This document shows positions 22,971 to 31,449 of a DNA stretch of 47,855 bases, in pieces; the first letter of the stretch is position 1, and each line of letters opens with the position of its first letter. The translations under genes and the position numbers were made by a program. The stretch is from Bacillota bacterium. Its GTDB lineage: Bacteria > Bacillota > UBA4882 > UBA8346. The notes below the pieces were generated by a model that saw nothing but the letters and a program-made list of their open reading frames with translations, did not search any database and was not told the DNA's origin. The stretch is from positions 1 through 47,855 of the forward strand of contig JAAYEK010000191.1 in NCBI GenBank assembly GCA_012728785.1, written 5' to 3'.

Positions 22971-24452
22971 GTGAATTTAGCTAATATTTTCAGCAACATT
23001 GAATTAATTAAAGTTGACGGTAAAATGGCAGTGGAGATCAACGGGATCAACCAGGACTCGCGCTTGGTAACTAGCGGTGACTTATTCATCTGTATCAAAG
23101 GCTCGAAAGTTGATGGGCATCAATATCTGAAACAAGCGGCCGAACGGGGCGCGTTAGCCGCTGTCGTCCAGGATTGGCCGGAAGATACTTATGGGTTGAC
23201 CATTATTCAAATTAAAGATGTCACCGGTTCTTTAAAAGAAATAGCCGGGGCTTTTTACGGTTATCCCGACCTTCATTTGAAATTAATCGGAGTGGTAGGT
23301 ACCAACGGGAAAACCACTTCAACTTATTTAGTGAAAAGTGTTCTAGAAAACGCAGGTTATCAGGTTGGATTGATTGGAACGATCAACCATCTGATTAAAG
23401 ACAAAGCATTACCGGCCGGCAATACTACTCCAGGATTGTTAGAGCTCCAGAAGCTATTCGCCCAAATGGTAGCCACCGGAGTTGAATATGTGGTAATGGA
23501 GGTATCCTCCCATTCAATTGATCAAGGTCGCATCTCCGGCCTTAACTTTGAAGGGGGCATTTTTACGAATATCACTCAGGACCATCTTGACTATCATAAG
23601 ACTTTTGAAGAATATTTAAGAGTCAAGGCCAAGTTTTTTAAAGATTTGCCTTCGGATGCTTGGGCCATAATTAATATAGATGATCCCCATGCCGGTGCTA
23701 TTATTGCCCAAACCAAGGCTAAGGTTTATACATACGGGATCACTAATCGAGCATTGGTTCGGGCTGAGGATATCCAAGTGGTTCAAGCCGGGGTTTCCTA
23801 TAAGGCCATTACCTTCCAAGGAAATTTTGAACTTAAACTCAAATTGACCGGTTTTTTTAATGTTTATAACAGCCTGGGAGTTTTAACCGCCGGTTTGGCT
23901 GAGGGGTTAGATCCAGCCAAGATTAAAATAGGTTTGGAATCGATCTCAATAGTTCCCGGTCGGTTTCAAATGGTCCCCGAATCCAAAACTTTCGGAGTAA
24001 TCGTTGACTATGCCCATACTCCCGATGGCCTTGAAAATATATTAAAAACTGCCCGGAAATTGACGTCCCGGCGGTTACTGTTGGTATTCGGTTGCGGCGG
24101 TGACCGGGATCGGGTTAAAAGACCGATCATGGGCGAAATAGCGGCCCGGATGGCTGATTATACAATTATTACTTCCGATAACCCCCGTTCTGAAGATCCC
24201 TTGGAAATCATCAAAGAGATTGAAGTGGGATTTCAAAATGTTATTCCAGCGCCTGCATATCAAAGGGAAGTTGACCGGGCTGCAGCCATCCGGGAAATAA
24301 TTGAGATGGCGGGAGATGAAGATTTAGTACTGATCGCCGGTAAAGGACATGAGACCTATCAGGATTTTGGAGATCATCGGATCCATTTTGACGATCAAGA
24401 AGTAGCCCGGGAAGCACTAAAGGAGAAATTTAATGGTCAACTTCAAGCTTAG
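22971..24452 (+). CDS. murE: UDP-MurNAc-tripeptide synthetase (meso-diaminopimelate-adding)
   Basis: Cytoplasmic Mur ligase that adds the third residue of the stem peptide. Seen: N-terminal INQDSRLVTSGDLFICIKG, the ATP loop GVVGTNGKTTSTY, and the substrate motif DNPRSEDP, which specifies meso-diaminopimelate rather than lysine. I chose the GTG at 22971 because AAGGGGGC lies just upstream; an ATG at 22944 would add nine residues not typical of MurE. It overlaps murF by 20 nt. The 257-base gap before it shows only short AT-rich sequence with no clear element. Confidence 0.95.
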   Translation: MNLANIFSNIELIKVDGKMAVEINGINQDSRLVTSGDLFICIKGSKVDGHQYLKQAAERGALAAVVQDWPEDTYGLTIIQIKDVTGSLKEIAGAFYGYPDLHLKLIGVVGTNGKTTSTYLVKSVLENAGYQVGLIGTINHLIKDKALPAGNTTPGLLELQKLFAQMVATGVEYVVMEVSSHSIDQGRISGLNFEGGIFTNITQDHLDYHKTFEEYLRVKAKFFKDLPSDAWAIINIDDPHAGAIIAQTKAKVYTYGITNRALVRAEDIQVVQAGVSYKAITFQGNFELKLKLTGFFNVYNSLGVLTAGLAEGLDPAKIKIGLESISIVPGRFQMVPESKTFGVIVDYAHTPDGLENILKTARKLTSRRLLLVFGCGGDRDRVKRPIMGEIAARMADYTIITSDNPRSEDPLEIIKEIEVGFQNVIPAPAYQREVDRAAAIREIIEMAGDEDLVLIAGKGHETYQDFGDHRIHFDDQEVAREALKEKFNGQLQA

Positions 24453-25800
24453 CGAGATTCTCCAGATAATCGGCGGACGTTTGCTACAAGGAGACCCGGA
24501 ACTGCCTGTCACCGGGATCAGCACCGATTCTAGAAAAATCAAACAGGGAGATTTATTTTTAGCCCTAAAAGGGGAACGATTTGACGGGCATCAATTTTTA
24601 TCCGAAGCAGTAAAGGCCGGCGCTGCCGCTCTTTTGGTCATGGAAGATCCCGGTTTGGATTTGGAAACGCCGGTAATATCCGTTGACGATACTTTAAAGG
24701 CTTTAGGATCCATCGCTAGCGCTCACCGTCAGAAGTATAAGGTTCCGATAATAGGGATAACCGGCTCAAATGGCAAAACTACTACTAAAGATTTAGTGGC
24801 CGCGGTATTATCACAAAAATACTCGATTGTCAAAACCAAAGGAAACTTCAACAATGAAATCGGTCTTCCCCTCACTTTGCTGGAGATGGATGAAAATACC
24901 GAAGCGGTTGTGGTGGAGATGGGGATGCGAGGTTTGGGACAAATCAGCTATCTGTCCTCACTAGCTCAACCGGAAATAGGAATAATTACCAATGTCGGAC
25001 AAGCGCATCTTGAACTATTAGGTTCCCAAGCCAATATCGCTAAGGCAAAAGCGGAATTAATCGAGGCGCTCCCACCTCACGGGACGGCAATTTTAAATGG
25101 GGACGACCCTTTGATCCGTCAAATGCCGGTTCCTGACCAAGTAAACCTGATCCGGTTCGGAATCGATCATCAGGAATTGGATTACCAGGCCGCTGTCATT
25201 AAGACAAACAATGAGGAAACATTGTTTCGGGTTAGTAGTGGCGGGAAAGAATTTGACATTTCTTTACCCCTCCCTGGGCGGCTTAATGTTTATAACGCCT
25301 TAGTCGCGATTATTATCGGGCTTTCTTTCAATTTGACCCTATCCGAGATTCAACAGGGTCTAGCTGTGCCCAAATTAACCGAACGCCGACTTAAAATTTT
25401 TAAACATAATCAAATGCTGATTATTGATGATACTTATAATGCCAGTCCGGCTTCGGTAAGAGCCGCTCTAGAGGTCTTGTGTCAAACGGTCGGCTCCGGA
25501 AGGAAGATCGCTATATTGGCCGACATGTTGGAATTAGGTGATTCTTCCAGCGTTTGTCATCGAGAAGTTGGCGAGTATGCGGCAAAACTGGGAGTTGATT
25601 ATTTATTCGCCTATGGCAATTTGGCTGAAAATTATGTTTCTGGGTTTAATAGCATAACTCCAGAAAAGGCAGAATATTTTTCAAATAAAGCGAAATTGGT
25701 ACGGGAGATGAAGAATTTTATGCTTCCCGGTGATTCGGTTTTAATTAAGGGTTCACGGGGGATGAAGATGGAGGAGATAGTTGAAGCTCTATCCATATAG
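24433..25800 (+). CDS. murF: UDP-MurNAc-tripeptide:D-alanyl-D-alanine ligase
   Basis: Cytoplasmic Mur ligase adding D-Ala-D-Ala to the UDP-MurNAc tripeptide. Seen: TGISTDSRKIKQGDLFLALKG at the N-terminus, the ATP loop GITGSNGKTTTKD near residue 115, NFNNEIGLPLTLL, and LIIDDTYNASPASVRAAL typical of MurF. 455 residues. The ATG lies inside the end of murE, with AAGGAG ahead, so the two should be co-translated. mraY follows within 25 nt. Confidence 0.96.
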   Translation: MVNFKLSEILQIIGGRLLQGDPELPVTGISTDSRKIKQGDLFLALKGERFDGHQFLSEAVKAGAAALLVMEDPGLDLETPVISVDDTLKALGSIASAHRQKYKVPIIGITGSNGKTTTKDLVAAVLSQKYSIVKTKGNFNNEIGLPLTLLEMDENTEAVVVEMGMRGLGQISYLSSLAQPEIGIITNVGQAHLELLGSQANIAKAKAELIEALPPHGTAILNGDDPLIRQMPVPDQVNLIRFGIDHQELDYQAAVIKTNNEETLFRVSSGGKEFDISLPLPGRLNVYNALVAIIIGLSFNLTLSEIQQGLAVPKLTERRLKIFKHNQMLIIDDTYNASPASVRAALEVLCQTVGSGRKIAILADMLELGDSSSVCHREVGEYAAKLGVDYLFAYGNLAENYVSGFNSITPEKAEYFSNKAKLVREMKNFMLPGDSVLIKGSRGMKMEEIVEALSI

Positions 25801-25824
25801 GAACTATCTGGGAGGCTTTTGAAA

Positions 25825-26805
25825 ATGACTGAAATAGCTAAACTTCTTTTTGCCGCGCTCACTTCCTTTGTAACTAGTTTACTGATTGGTCCTCCGACCA
25901 TCAAACTATTACGGCGTTTAAAATTCGGCCAGAGCATTAGGAACGATGGGCCTCAAACTCATTTGAAAAAGGCAGGAACTCCAACCATGGGTGGGGTTAT
26001 GATTCTGTTTTCCTTAGTCGTTTCCTTGGGCGCCGTTGGGACTTTTAGCCGGGAAGTTCTCTGGGTCCTTTTTCTAACGATGGGGTTTGGATTAATCGGT
26101 TTGATCGATGATCTGATTATTATTGTATTCAAACGTTCCCTTGGACTCAAAGCCCGACAAAAGATATTCGCTCAATTGGTAATTGCGGGGATTGTAATAA
26201 CCGTCCTTATTAATAGTGATATTTCAACTTCTCAATTGATACCGTTCACCGATTTTAAACTTGCTTTTCCTGAATTTGGATGGGGCAATCCTCTGTTTTT
26301 TTTGTTTGCTCTTTTTGTGTTGCTTGGCGGAACCAATGCCGTAAACCTGACCGACGGGTTAGATGGTTTAGCAGCAGGCACAATGGCAGTTGCTTCTTTG
26401 GCAATGGCCGGATTATTACTTCTCCAGCAACAAACTGATTTAGCCATATTTGCCTTGGCTTTAGCCGGAGCTTGCTTCGGATTTACTTGGTTTAATGGGC
26501 CTCCTGCCCAAGTTTTCATGGGGGATACCGGTTCATTAGCTTTAGGTGGGGCCTTAGGCGGTATGGCACTTTTCGGACAATTAACTCTTTTTTTGCCGAT
26601 AGTCGGGGGCGTATTTGTAGCGGAAACGCTCTCCGTGATCATTCAGGTAATCTCTTTTAAAACAACGGGAAAAAGAGTGTTTAAAATGAGCCCGTTGCAT
26701 CATCATTTTGAATTGGGCGGGATGATGGAACCTCAAATTATGCTCCGTTTCTGGATGGCCGGAGTAGTCTTAGGCGTTTTGGGGATACTGGGTTACCTAA
26801 TTTGA
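25825..26805 (+). CDS. mraY: Phospho-N-acetylmuramoyl-pentapeptide transferase
   Basis: Polytopic membrane enzyme that makes lipid I from UDP-MurNAc-pentapeptide and undecaprenyl phosphate. Seen: KKAGTPTMGG, the catalytic pair in GLIDDLI, NAVNLTDGLDGLAAG, FMGDTGSLALGG and the C-terminal HHHFELGG. GGGAGG at 25810-25815 supports the ATG at 25825; the in-frame TTG at 25819 would sit too close. 326 residues, normal. In most clusters murD follows; here ftsW follows directly. Confidence 0.96.
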   Translation: MTEIAKLLFAALTSFVTSLLIGPPTIKLLRRLKFGQSIRNDGPQTHLKKAGTPTMGGVMILFSLVVSLGAVGTFSREVLWVLFLTMGFGLIGLIDDLIIIVFKRSLGLKARQKIFAQLVIAGIVITVLINSDISTSQLIPFTDFKLAFPEFGWGNPLFFLFALFVLLGGTNAVNLTDGLDGLAAGTMAVASLAMAGLLLLQQQTDLAIFALALAGACFGFTWFNGPPAQVFMGDTGSLALGGALGGMALFGQLTLFLPIVGGVFVAETLSVIIQVISFKTTGKRVFKMSPLHHHFELGGMMEPQIMLRFWMAGVVLGVLGILGYLI

Positions 26806-26860
26806 TTTTGGTAGTCGGATTATCAAATGTTCATTGAACACTGTAATAGGAGGCGCGCCA

Positions 26861-27946
26861 TTGAAACGAAATCCTCATGATTTGTTTCTTTTTATGGTTG
26901 TTTTGACCCTAGTTATGATCGGTTTGGTCATGGTATCAAGCGCTGGAGCCCCAGAGGCTTTGAAAAACGGCTGGAGCGTGTTTCACTTTGGCTTAAAACA
27001 GTTATTATTTGCGGGAATTGGTTTAGTTTTAATGTTAATCATGATGAAGGTCCCCTACAAAACTTTAAAACGAACCACTATTCCTATAGCTGTCGCAGCG
27101 ATCTTCTTTTTAATTTTAGTTTTGGTAGTAGCCGAAGTGACTAAAGGTTCACGGCGTTGGATCAACTTGGGTATTTTCCCGTTTCAACCGTCGGAATTTG
27201 CTAAGTTGGCAATGATTCTTTTTTTAGCTCATTATTATGCGGAGATCAAGAAAGGGATCGGTAACTTTTTCATCGGCATATTGCTTCCCGGTATTTATGT
27301 CGCAATAATTTGTCTTTTAATATTAATGGAACCGGATTTGGGTACCACTATTGTAATCTTTGGGACTTTTATTATGATGCTTTTTGCCGGTGGCGCCAAA
27401 TTGATGCATCTGTCCATTTTAGGTATATTTATGGTTGGAGTCAGTTTTTTGGAGATCAGAATGAAAGCATACCGCTTTGAAAGGTTGATTGCGTTTTTAA
27501 ATCCCTGGCGTGATCCACAAGGGACCGGCTGGCAGATAATTCAATCTTTGTATGCTTTGGGTTCGGGCGGGCCCTTAGGACTTGGTTTAGGCATGGGGAG
27601 ACAAAAATTTAATTATCTTCCTGAAGCTCACACCGACTATATTTTCTCCATTCTTGGCGAAGAATTGGGCTTGTTGGGGACTATGACCGTAATTGTCTTA
27701 TTTTTCTTTTTAGCCTGGCGTGGGTTTAAAATAGCAGTCTCAGCCAAAGATGCTTACGCTCGAATGCTTGCGGCAGGAATCACTGCTTATCTTATTTTTC
27801 AAGCGATCATCAACATTGGTGTTGTTACTTCTTCTCTTCCGGTAACCGGTGTCCCATTGCCTTTTTTAAGTTACGGAGGGTCTTCGTTGCTGGTTAGTAT
27901 GTTTGGAGTCGGAATTTTATTAAACATCTCCAAAAGCGTGGAATAG
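26861..27946 (+). CDS. SEDS-family lipid II polymerase FtsW/SpoVE
   Basis: Polytopic glycosyltransferase that polymerises lipid II with its partner PBP. 361 residues from TTG 26861, which has TAGGAGG 7 nt upstream; an ATG is not available nearby. Seen: GSRRWINLGIFPFQPSEFAK (the conserved extracellular motif), LMEPDLGTTIV, LPEAHTDYIFSILGEELG and LPFLSYGGSSL near the end. These match the FtsW/SpoVE branch more than RodA. It should work with the PBP encoded three genes upstream. murD and murG are missing around it. Confidence 0.93.
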   Translation: MKRNPHDLFLFMVVLTLVMIGLVMVSSAGAPEALKNGWSVFHFGLKQLLFAGIGLVLMLIMMKVPYKTLKRTTIPIAVAAIFFLILVLVVAEVTKGSRRWINLGIFPFQPSEFAKLAMILFLAHYYAEIKKGIGNFFIGILLPGIYVAIICLLILMEPDLGTTIVIFGTFIMMLFAGGAKLMHLSILGIFMVGVSFLEIRMKAYRFERLIAFLNPWRDPQGTGWQIIQSLYALGSGGPLGLGLGMGRQKFNYLPEAHTDYIFSILGEELGLLGTMTVIVLFFFLAWRGFKIAVSAKDAYARMLAAGITAYLIFQAIINIGVVTSSLPVTGVPLPFLSYGGSSLLVSMFGVGILLNISKSVE

Positions 27947-28081
27947 AGTGGAGACTTAAATCCATGTTATTTTTAATTGCCTAACTTATCTATTGGGACA
28001 AACTATTAGATGGTATGCGTTTGTCACATTCTACTAACCATGAGAATAAGATGGGTTTGAACTCTTAAAAAGGATTAAATT

Positions 28082-28129
28082 ATGGTGGGCGATTTATTAC
28101 TAGGTAAATATAATATCAAAGAATGTTGA
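28082..28129 (+). CDS. Possible 15-residue leader peptide before murA
   Basis: In the ftsW-murA gap, AAAAGGA (28068-28074) lies 7 nt before an ATG opening a 15-codon frame that ends at TGA 28129, 23 nt before the murA ATG. The peptide reads MVGDLLLGKYNIKEC. It may be a leader peptide or chance; nothing else supports it. Confidence 0.25.
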   Translation: MVGDLLLGKYNIKEC

Positions 28130-28152
28130 TTGAACATCGGGAGGCCGGTTCA

Positions 28153-29472
28153 ATGGCTGATATGGAAACAATGGTACAGGCTAGGTCGAATGTTGTCGAG
28201 CAGGTGGAGATTGTTGGAGGTGAAAAACTACAAGGAGTCATTAGTGTTAGCGGTGCTAAAAACGCGGTTTTAAAACTAATGGCCGCTTCGTTGTTATCAA
28301 ACTCCCAATGTTTAATTAGAAATGTGCCAAGGATTCGGGATGTCGATACCATGTTAGGGGTATTACGAAGCATAGGGGTGGAGATCGACTGGGCTGACGA
28401 ACACTCATTGCTTATCAGAGTCGACAATTATTTAAACGATACCGCTTCCGATGATCTGGTGAGGCAAATGCGCGCTTCGGCCCAGGTCATGGGACCGCTT
28501 TTAACCAGAATCGGGCGAGTCAAACTCTTTCAACCAGGTGGGTGTGTAATAGGTCAACGTCCCTTGGATTTACATCTAAAGGGATTTCAGGCTATGGGCG
28601 CTAGTATTTTGGAGGAACATGGATATATCATTCTCGAAGCCCGCCGCAAATTGAGGGGGGCAGAGATTTTACTGGATTTTCCCAGTGTTGGGGCTACCGA
28701 AAATATTATGGCGGCAGCTATTTTAGCAGAAGGTGTTACAGTAATTAGAAATGCCGCCAAAGAACCGGAAATCATTGAGGAGCAAAACTTTTACAACCGG
28801 CTCGGAGCAAAAATCAGAGGCGCCGGGACCGATACAATTAGGATCGAAGGCGTCACCAGCTTAAATGATCGAATGATTGATTATACCGTAATACCGGATC
28901 GGATTGAAGCCGGGACCTTCATGATCGCTGCGGCGATTACCGGTGGTGAGGTCGAAATTGCCAATGTCATCCCTGAACATATTGAAGCTTTGATTTCAAA
29001 GCTAAAAGAAGTCGGAATTGATGTGGATGTAAGAGAAGACTCGGTTTTAGTCAAGTCAAAGGGGAGATTTAGAGGGGCTGACGTAATGGTTCTGCCCTAT
29101 CCCGGTTTTCCGACCGATCTCCAACCGCAGATTACGGCATTATTAGCAATTGCCGATAGCACCAGTGTTATTACGGAAAATGTATTTGGAAGCCGTTTTC
29201 GTTATGTCGATGAATTAATTCGGATGGGAGCTTCCATAAGAGTGGAGAGTAGAAGCGCAATTGTTAAGGGAAACGCGAAATTAAGCGGCGCTCCGGTATA
29301 TGCCCCGGATTTACGCGCCGGCGCGTCATTAGTAATTGCCGGGTTGGCTGCGGAAGGAAAGACAATAATCGAAGGAGTCCAATTTTTAGAGCGGGGTTAT
29401 GAACGATTAGAGCTAAAATTAGCCAATCTTGGGGCTGATATAAAAAAAACCATTACTGTTTCTAGTATCTAG
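28153..29472 (+). CDS. murA: UDP-N-acetylglucosamine 1-carboxyvinyltransferase
   Basis: First committed enzyme of peptidoglycan synthesis, transferring enolpyruvate from PEP to UDP-GlcNAc in the cytoplasm. Seen: VSGAKNAVLKLMAASLL near the N-terminus, the catalytic loop PGGCVIGQRPLDLHL with Cys131 present (the fosfomycin-reactive residue), and PTDLQPQITALLA. 439 residues from ATG 28153, which has GGGAGG upstream; a longer frame from 28123 would include that RBS. It is unusual to find murA directly after ftsW. The MITE-like element starts right at its stop codon. Confidence 0.95.
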   Translation: MADMETMVQARSNVVEQVEIVGGEKLQGVISVSGAKNAVLKLMAASLLSNSQCLIRNVPRIRDVDTMLGVLRSIGVEIDWADEHSLLIRVDNYLNDTASDDLVRQMRASAQVMGPLLTRIGRVKLFQPGGCVIGQRPLDLHLKGFQAMGASILEEHGYIILEARRKLRGAEILLDFPSVGATENIMAAAILAEGVTVIRNAAKEPEIIEEQNFYNRLGAKIRGAGTDTIRIEGVTSLNDRMIDYTVIPDRIEAGTFMIAAAITGGEVEIANVIPEHIEALISKLKEVGIDVDVREDSVLVKSKGRFRGADVMVLPYPGFPTDLQPQITALLAIADSTSVITENVFGSRFRYVDELIRMGASIRVESRSAIVKGNAKLSGAPVYAPDLRAGASLVIAGLAAEGKTIIEGVQFLERGYERLELKLANLGADIKKTITVSSI

Positions 29473-29587
29473 GCGGTTTCATAATTACATTTAGTAAGAT
29501 TTCGATACAATATATGGTGTCCAGCCCAGATGTATCTATCAATATATTGTATCGAAATGATAAATTTAGGAATTATGAAACTCGCTC
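29472..29587. mobile_element. 116-bp MITE-like inverted repeat with 8-bp target duplication
   Basis: Long inverted arms: GTTTCATAATT (29476-29486) pairs with AATTATGAAAC (29571-29581), and ATTTCGATACAATATAT (29499-29515) pairs with 29542-29558, around a 26-nt loop. The ends extend imperfectly (GGCG against CGCTC). AGTATCTA stands at both flanks (29464-29471 and 29588-29595), as a target-site duplication would. There is no coding sequence inside. The insertion leaves the murA stop intact. The parent transposase family is unknown. The hairpin might also reduce read-through past murA. Confidence 0.72.
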
Positions 29588-29715
29588 AGTATCTAAAAAC
29601 GAAAAGCTGGTTCGTTACTGATCCACCAGTTTTATTTTGAAAAAAGCCCTCAACGGGGAGGAATTTTTGTTAATATTTCCAATTAGCTATTTGCCGAAGG
29701 TGGTTAAATATTTAG

Positions 29716-29744
29716 TTGCAAATATTTTTATTTTGGTTTATGAT
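29716..29744 (+). promoter_or_regulatory. Candidate sigma-A promoter for fapR
   Basis: TTGCAA (29716-29721) and TATGAT (29739-29744) are 17 bp apart, about 40 bp ahead of the fapR ATG. The sequence around it is very AT-rich. Confidence 0.65.
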
Positions 29745-29761
29745 TATTATCAGGTAATAAT
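29743..29761. promoter_or_regulatory. Candidate FapR operator
   Basis: A 19-bp palindrome with 7-bp arms, ATTATTA and TAATAAT, around TCAGG. It overlaps the -10 box and the expected start site, where a repressor would block transcription. On the other strand the centre reads TACCTGATA, close to FapR boxes as I recall them. Autoregulation by malonyl-CoA-sensitive FapR is known in Bacillus. Confidence 0.6.
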
Positions 29762-29785
29762 AATATTAACTAATAAAAGGTAGCA

Positions 29786-30388
29786 ATGGCTGGTAAACCT
29801 GTTAAAAAAACTGAGCGGCATCGTTTGTTAATAGAAGCGATTGAAAAAAATCCGTTCATTACCGATGAGGAGCTGGCGGAGTGTCTTCGGGTGAGTATTC
29901 CCACCATTCGTCTTGATCGCTTGGAATTATCCATCCCTGAGGTTAGAAAACGTACTCGGGAGATGGCGTCCCATTTTTTTGGCGCTTCTCAATCCTTGGA
30001 TGTTCGGGAGATTGTCGGTGAACTAATTGAGATTGAACCGGGAAAACGCGGGCTTTCTTTATTGGAGACCGACCATTCGATGTGTTTGGAAAAATGCGAC
30101 ATTATTCGGGGACATATTATCTTTGCCCAAGCTAATTCCCTAGCTAATGCTATAGCCGATGTTCAAGTTGCTTTAACCGGTAAAACTGAATTTACCTTTT
30201 TAAGAACCGTACGGACCGGGGAAAAATTAATCGCCAAAGCTCAGGTTTTGGAAAAACAAGGCCATCGCTTTTTAATCGAAGTTATTGTCCGTTCCAAAGA
30301 AGCGATAGCTGCTAAAGGGATCTTTGTAATCTATGGGATGACTTTAGAGATGGCTAATTACCTGAACTTATTAAAAGATGTGGAATAA
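29786..30388 (+). CDS. fapR: Fatty acid biosynthesis transcriptional regulator FapR
   Basis: Repressor of fatty acid and phospholipid genes, released by malonyl-CoA. 200 residues: an N-terminal winged-helix part (KNPFITDEELAECLRVSIPT, with recognition helix PTIRLDRLELSIPEVR) and a C-terminal hot-dog fold carrying IIRGHIIFAQANSLANAIAD, the ligand-binding region. AAAAGGTAG lies before the ATG. It is followed by fabH after 27 nt; plsX and fabD, common next genes in Bacillus, are not here. A palindrome over its promoter suggests it controls this operon. Confidence 0.92.
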   Translation: MAGKPVKKTERHRLLIEAIEKNPFITDEELAECLRVSIPTIRLDRLELSIPEVRKRTREMASHFFGASQSLDVREIVGELIEIEPGKRGLSLLETDHSMCLEKCDIIRGHIIFAQANSLANAIADVQVALTGKTEFTFLRTVRTGEKLIAKAQVLEKQGHRFLIEVIVRSKEAIAAKGIFVIYGMTLEMANYLNLLKDVE

Positions 30389-30415
30389 TTCCAATTCAAC
30401 ACTAGGAGGATGAAG

Positions 30416-31372
30416 ATGGAAGTAGGTATTTCCGGAGTTGGTTTTGCGGTTCCCTCAAAAATACTAACCAATCAAGACTTGGAGAAGATGGTAGAGACTA
30501 ATGATGAATGGATAGTCACTCGGACTGGAATTCGGGAAAGGCATCTTATGCAGCCTGGTGAAACTATTACTAAATTGGTGATTGACGCAGCTCAAACAGC
30601 ATGTAAAACAGCTAACGTTGATTCTCGAAAATTGGATTTTGTAATCAGTTCAACTTTGACCCCGGACCGGATTAGTCCGGCTCAATCTTTCGAAATCGCC
30701 AAAGCCCTTGGTTGTGAGCAAACGTTTTGTTTTGACTTAAATGCGGCTTGTTCAGGATTAATGTATGGTTTAGCAACTGCCGATAGTTTTTTAAAAACTC
30801 GTTCGATCAAGAATGGGATAGTTACTGCAGGCGAGCATATTTCCAGGTTGGTAGATTACACGGACCGGAATTCTTGTATTTTGTTTGGAGATGCCGCATC
30901 AGCAATAACTGTCACCAATGATCATCCCGAACATTTGATATTAGCTACGGAGCTTGGGTCTGACCCAACCTTGGCTGAGGAAGTAACTATCGGTGGCGTC
31001 TCCGATTTGTTAAACGATCGGAAACAAGACTTCTATTTCAATCAAAACGGCAAGGTTGTCTTTAGATTTGTTGTAAACATTATCAAACATCTTTTTGATA
31101 GTGTCCCTCGTCAGGCTGGAATCAAACCGGAACAAATCAGATATATCATTCCGCATCAGGCAAATAACCGACTCATTGAGGCTGCCGCTAAAGAAATCAA
31201 ATCGGATAAAATTGAATTTATTTCAAATATTGAGCGTTACGGTAATACCTCATCGGCATCCATAGGAGTAGCTTTAGCCGAGTCTTGGAATCGTTTTCAA
31301 AAAGGCGACTATATATTGATGATGGGTTTCGGTGGTGGATTAAGTTGGGGAGCAACATTGCTTGAGTGGTAA
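30416..31372 (+). CDS. fabH: 3-oxoacyl-ACP synthase III
   Basis: Condenses acetyl-CoA (or branched acyl-CoA) with malonyl-ACP to start fatty acid synthesis. The catalytic triad is placed at Cys112 (NAACSGL), His247 (IPHQANNRL) and Asn277 (RYGNTSSAS), nearly the E. coli numbering. 318 residues. AGGAGG at 30404-30409 sets the start at the ATG at 30416; the ATG at 30410 is too close to it. It follows fapR and probably lies in its operon, so control by FapR is expected. Acyl preference cannot be read from sequence. Confidence 0.95.
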   Translation: MEVGISGVGFAVPSKILTNQDLEKMVETNDEWIVTRTGIRERHLMQPGETITKLVIDAAQTACKTANVDSRKLDFVISSTLTPDRISPAQSFEIAKALGCEQTFCFDLNAACSGLMYGLATADSFLKTRSIKNGIVTAGEHISRLVDYTDRNSCILFGDAASAITVTNDHPEHLILATELGSDPTLAEEVTIGGVSDLLNDRKQDFYFNQNGKVVFRFVVNIIKHLFDSVPRQAGIKPEQIRYIIPHQANNRLIEAAAKEIKSDKIEFISNIERYGNTSSASIGVALAESWNRFQKGDYILMMGFGGGLSWGATLLEW

Positions 31373-31449
31373 TAAATTGTTCTACTATTCTAATTAAACC
31401 ATTCTTTTGTTACTGCCGATAAAAGGAATAACGAAGGGTGGTTTTTTAT

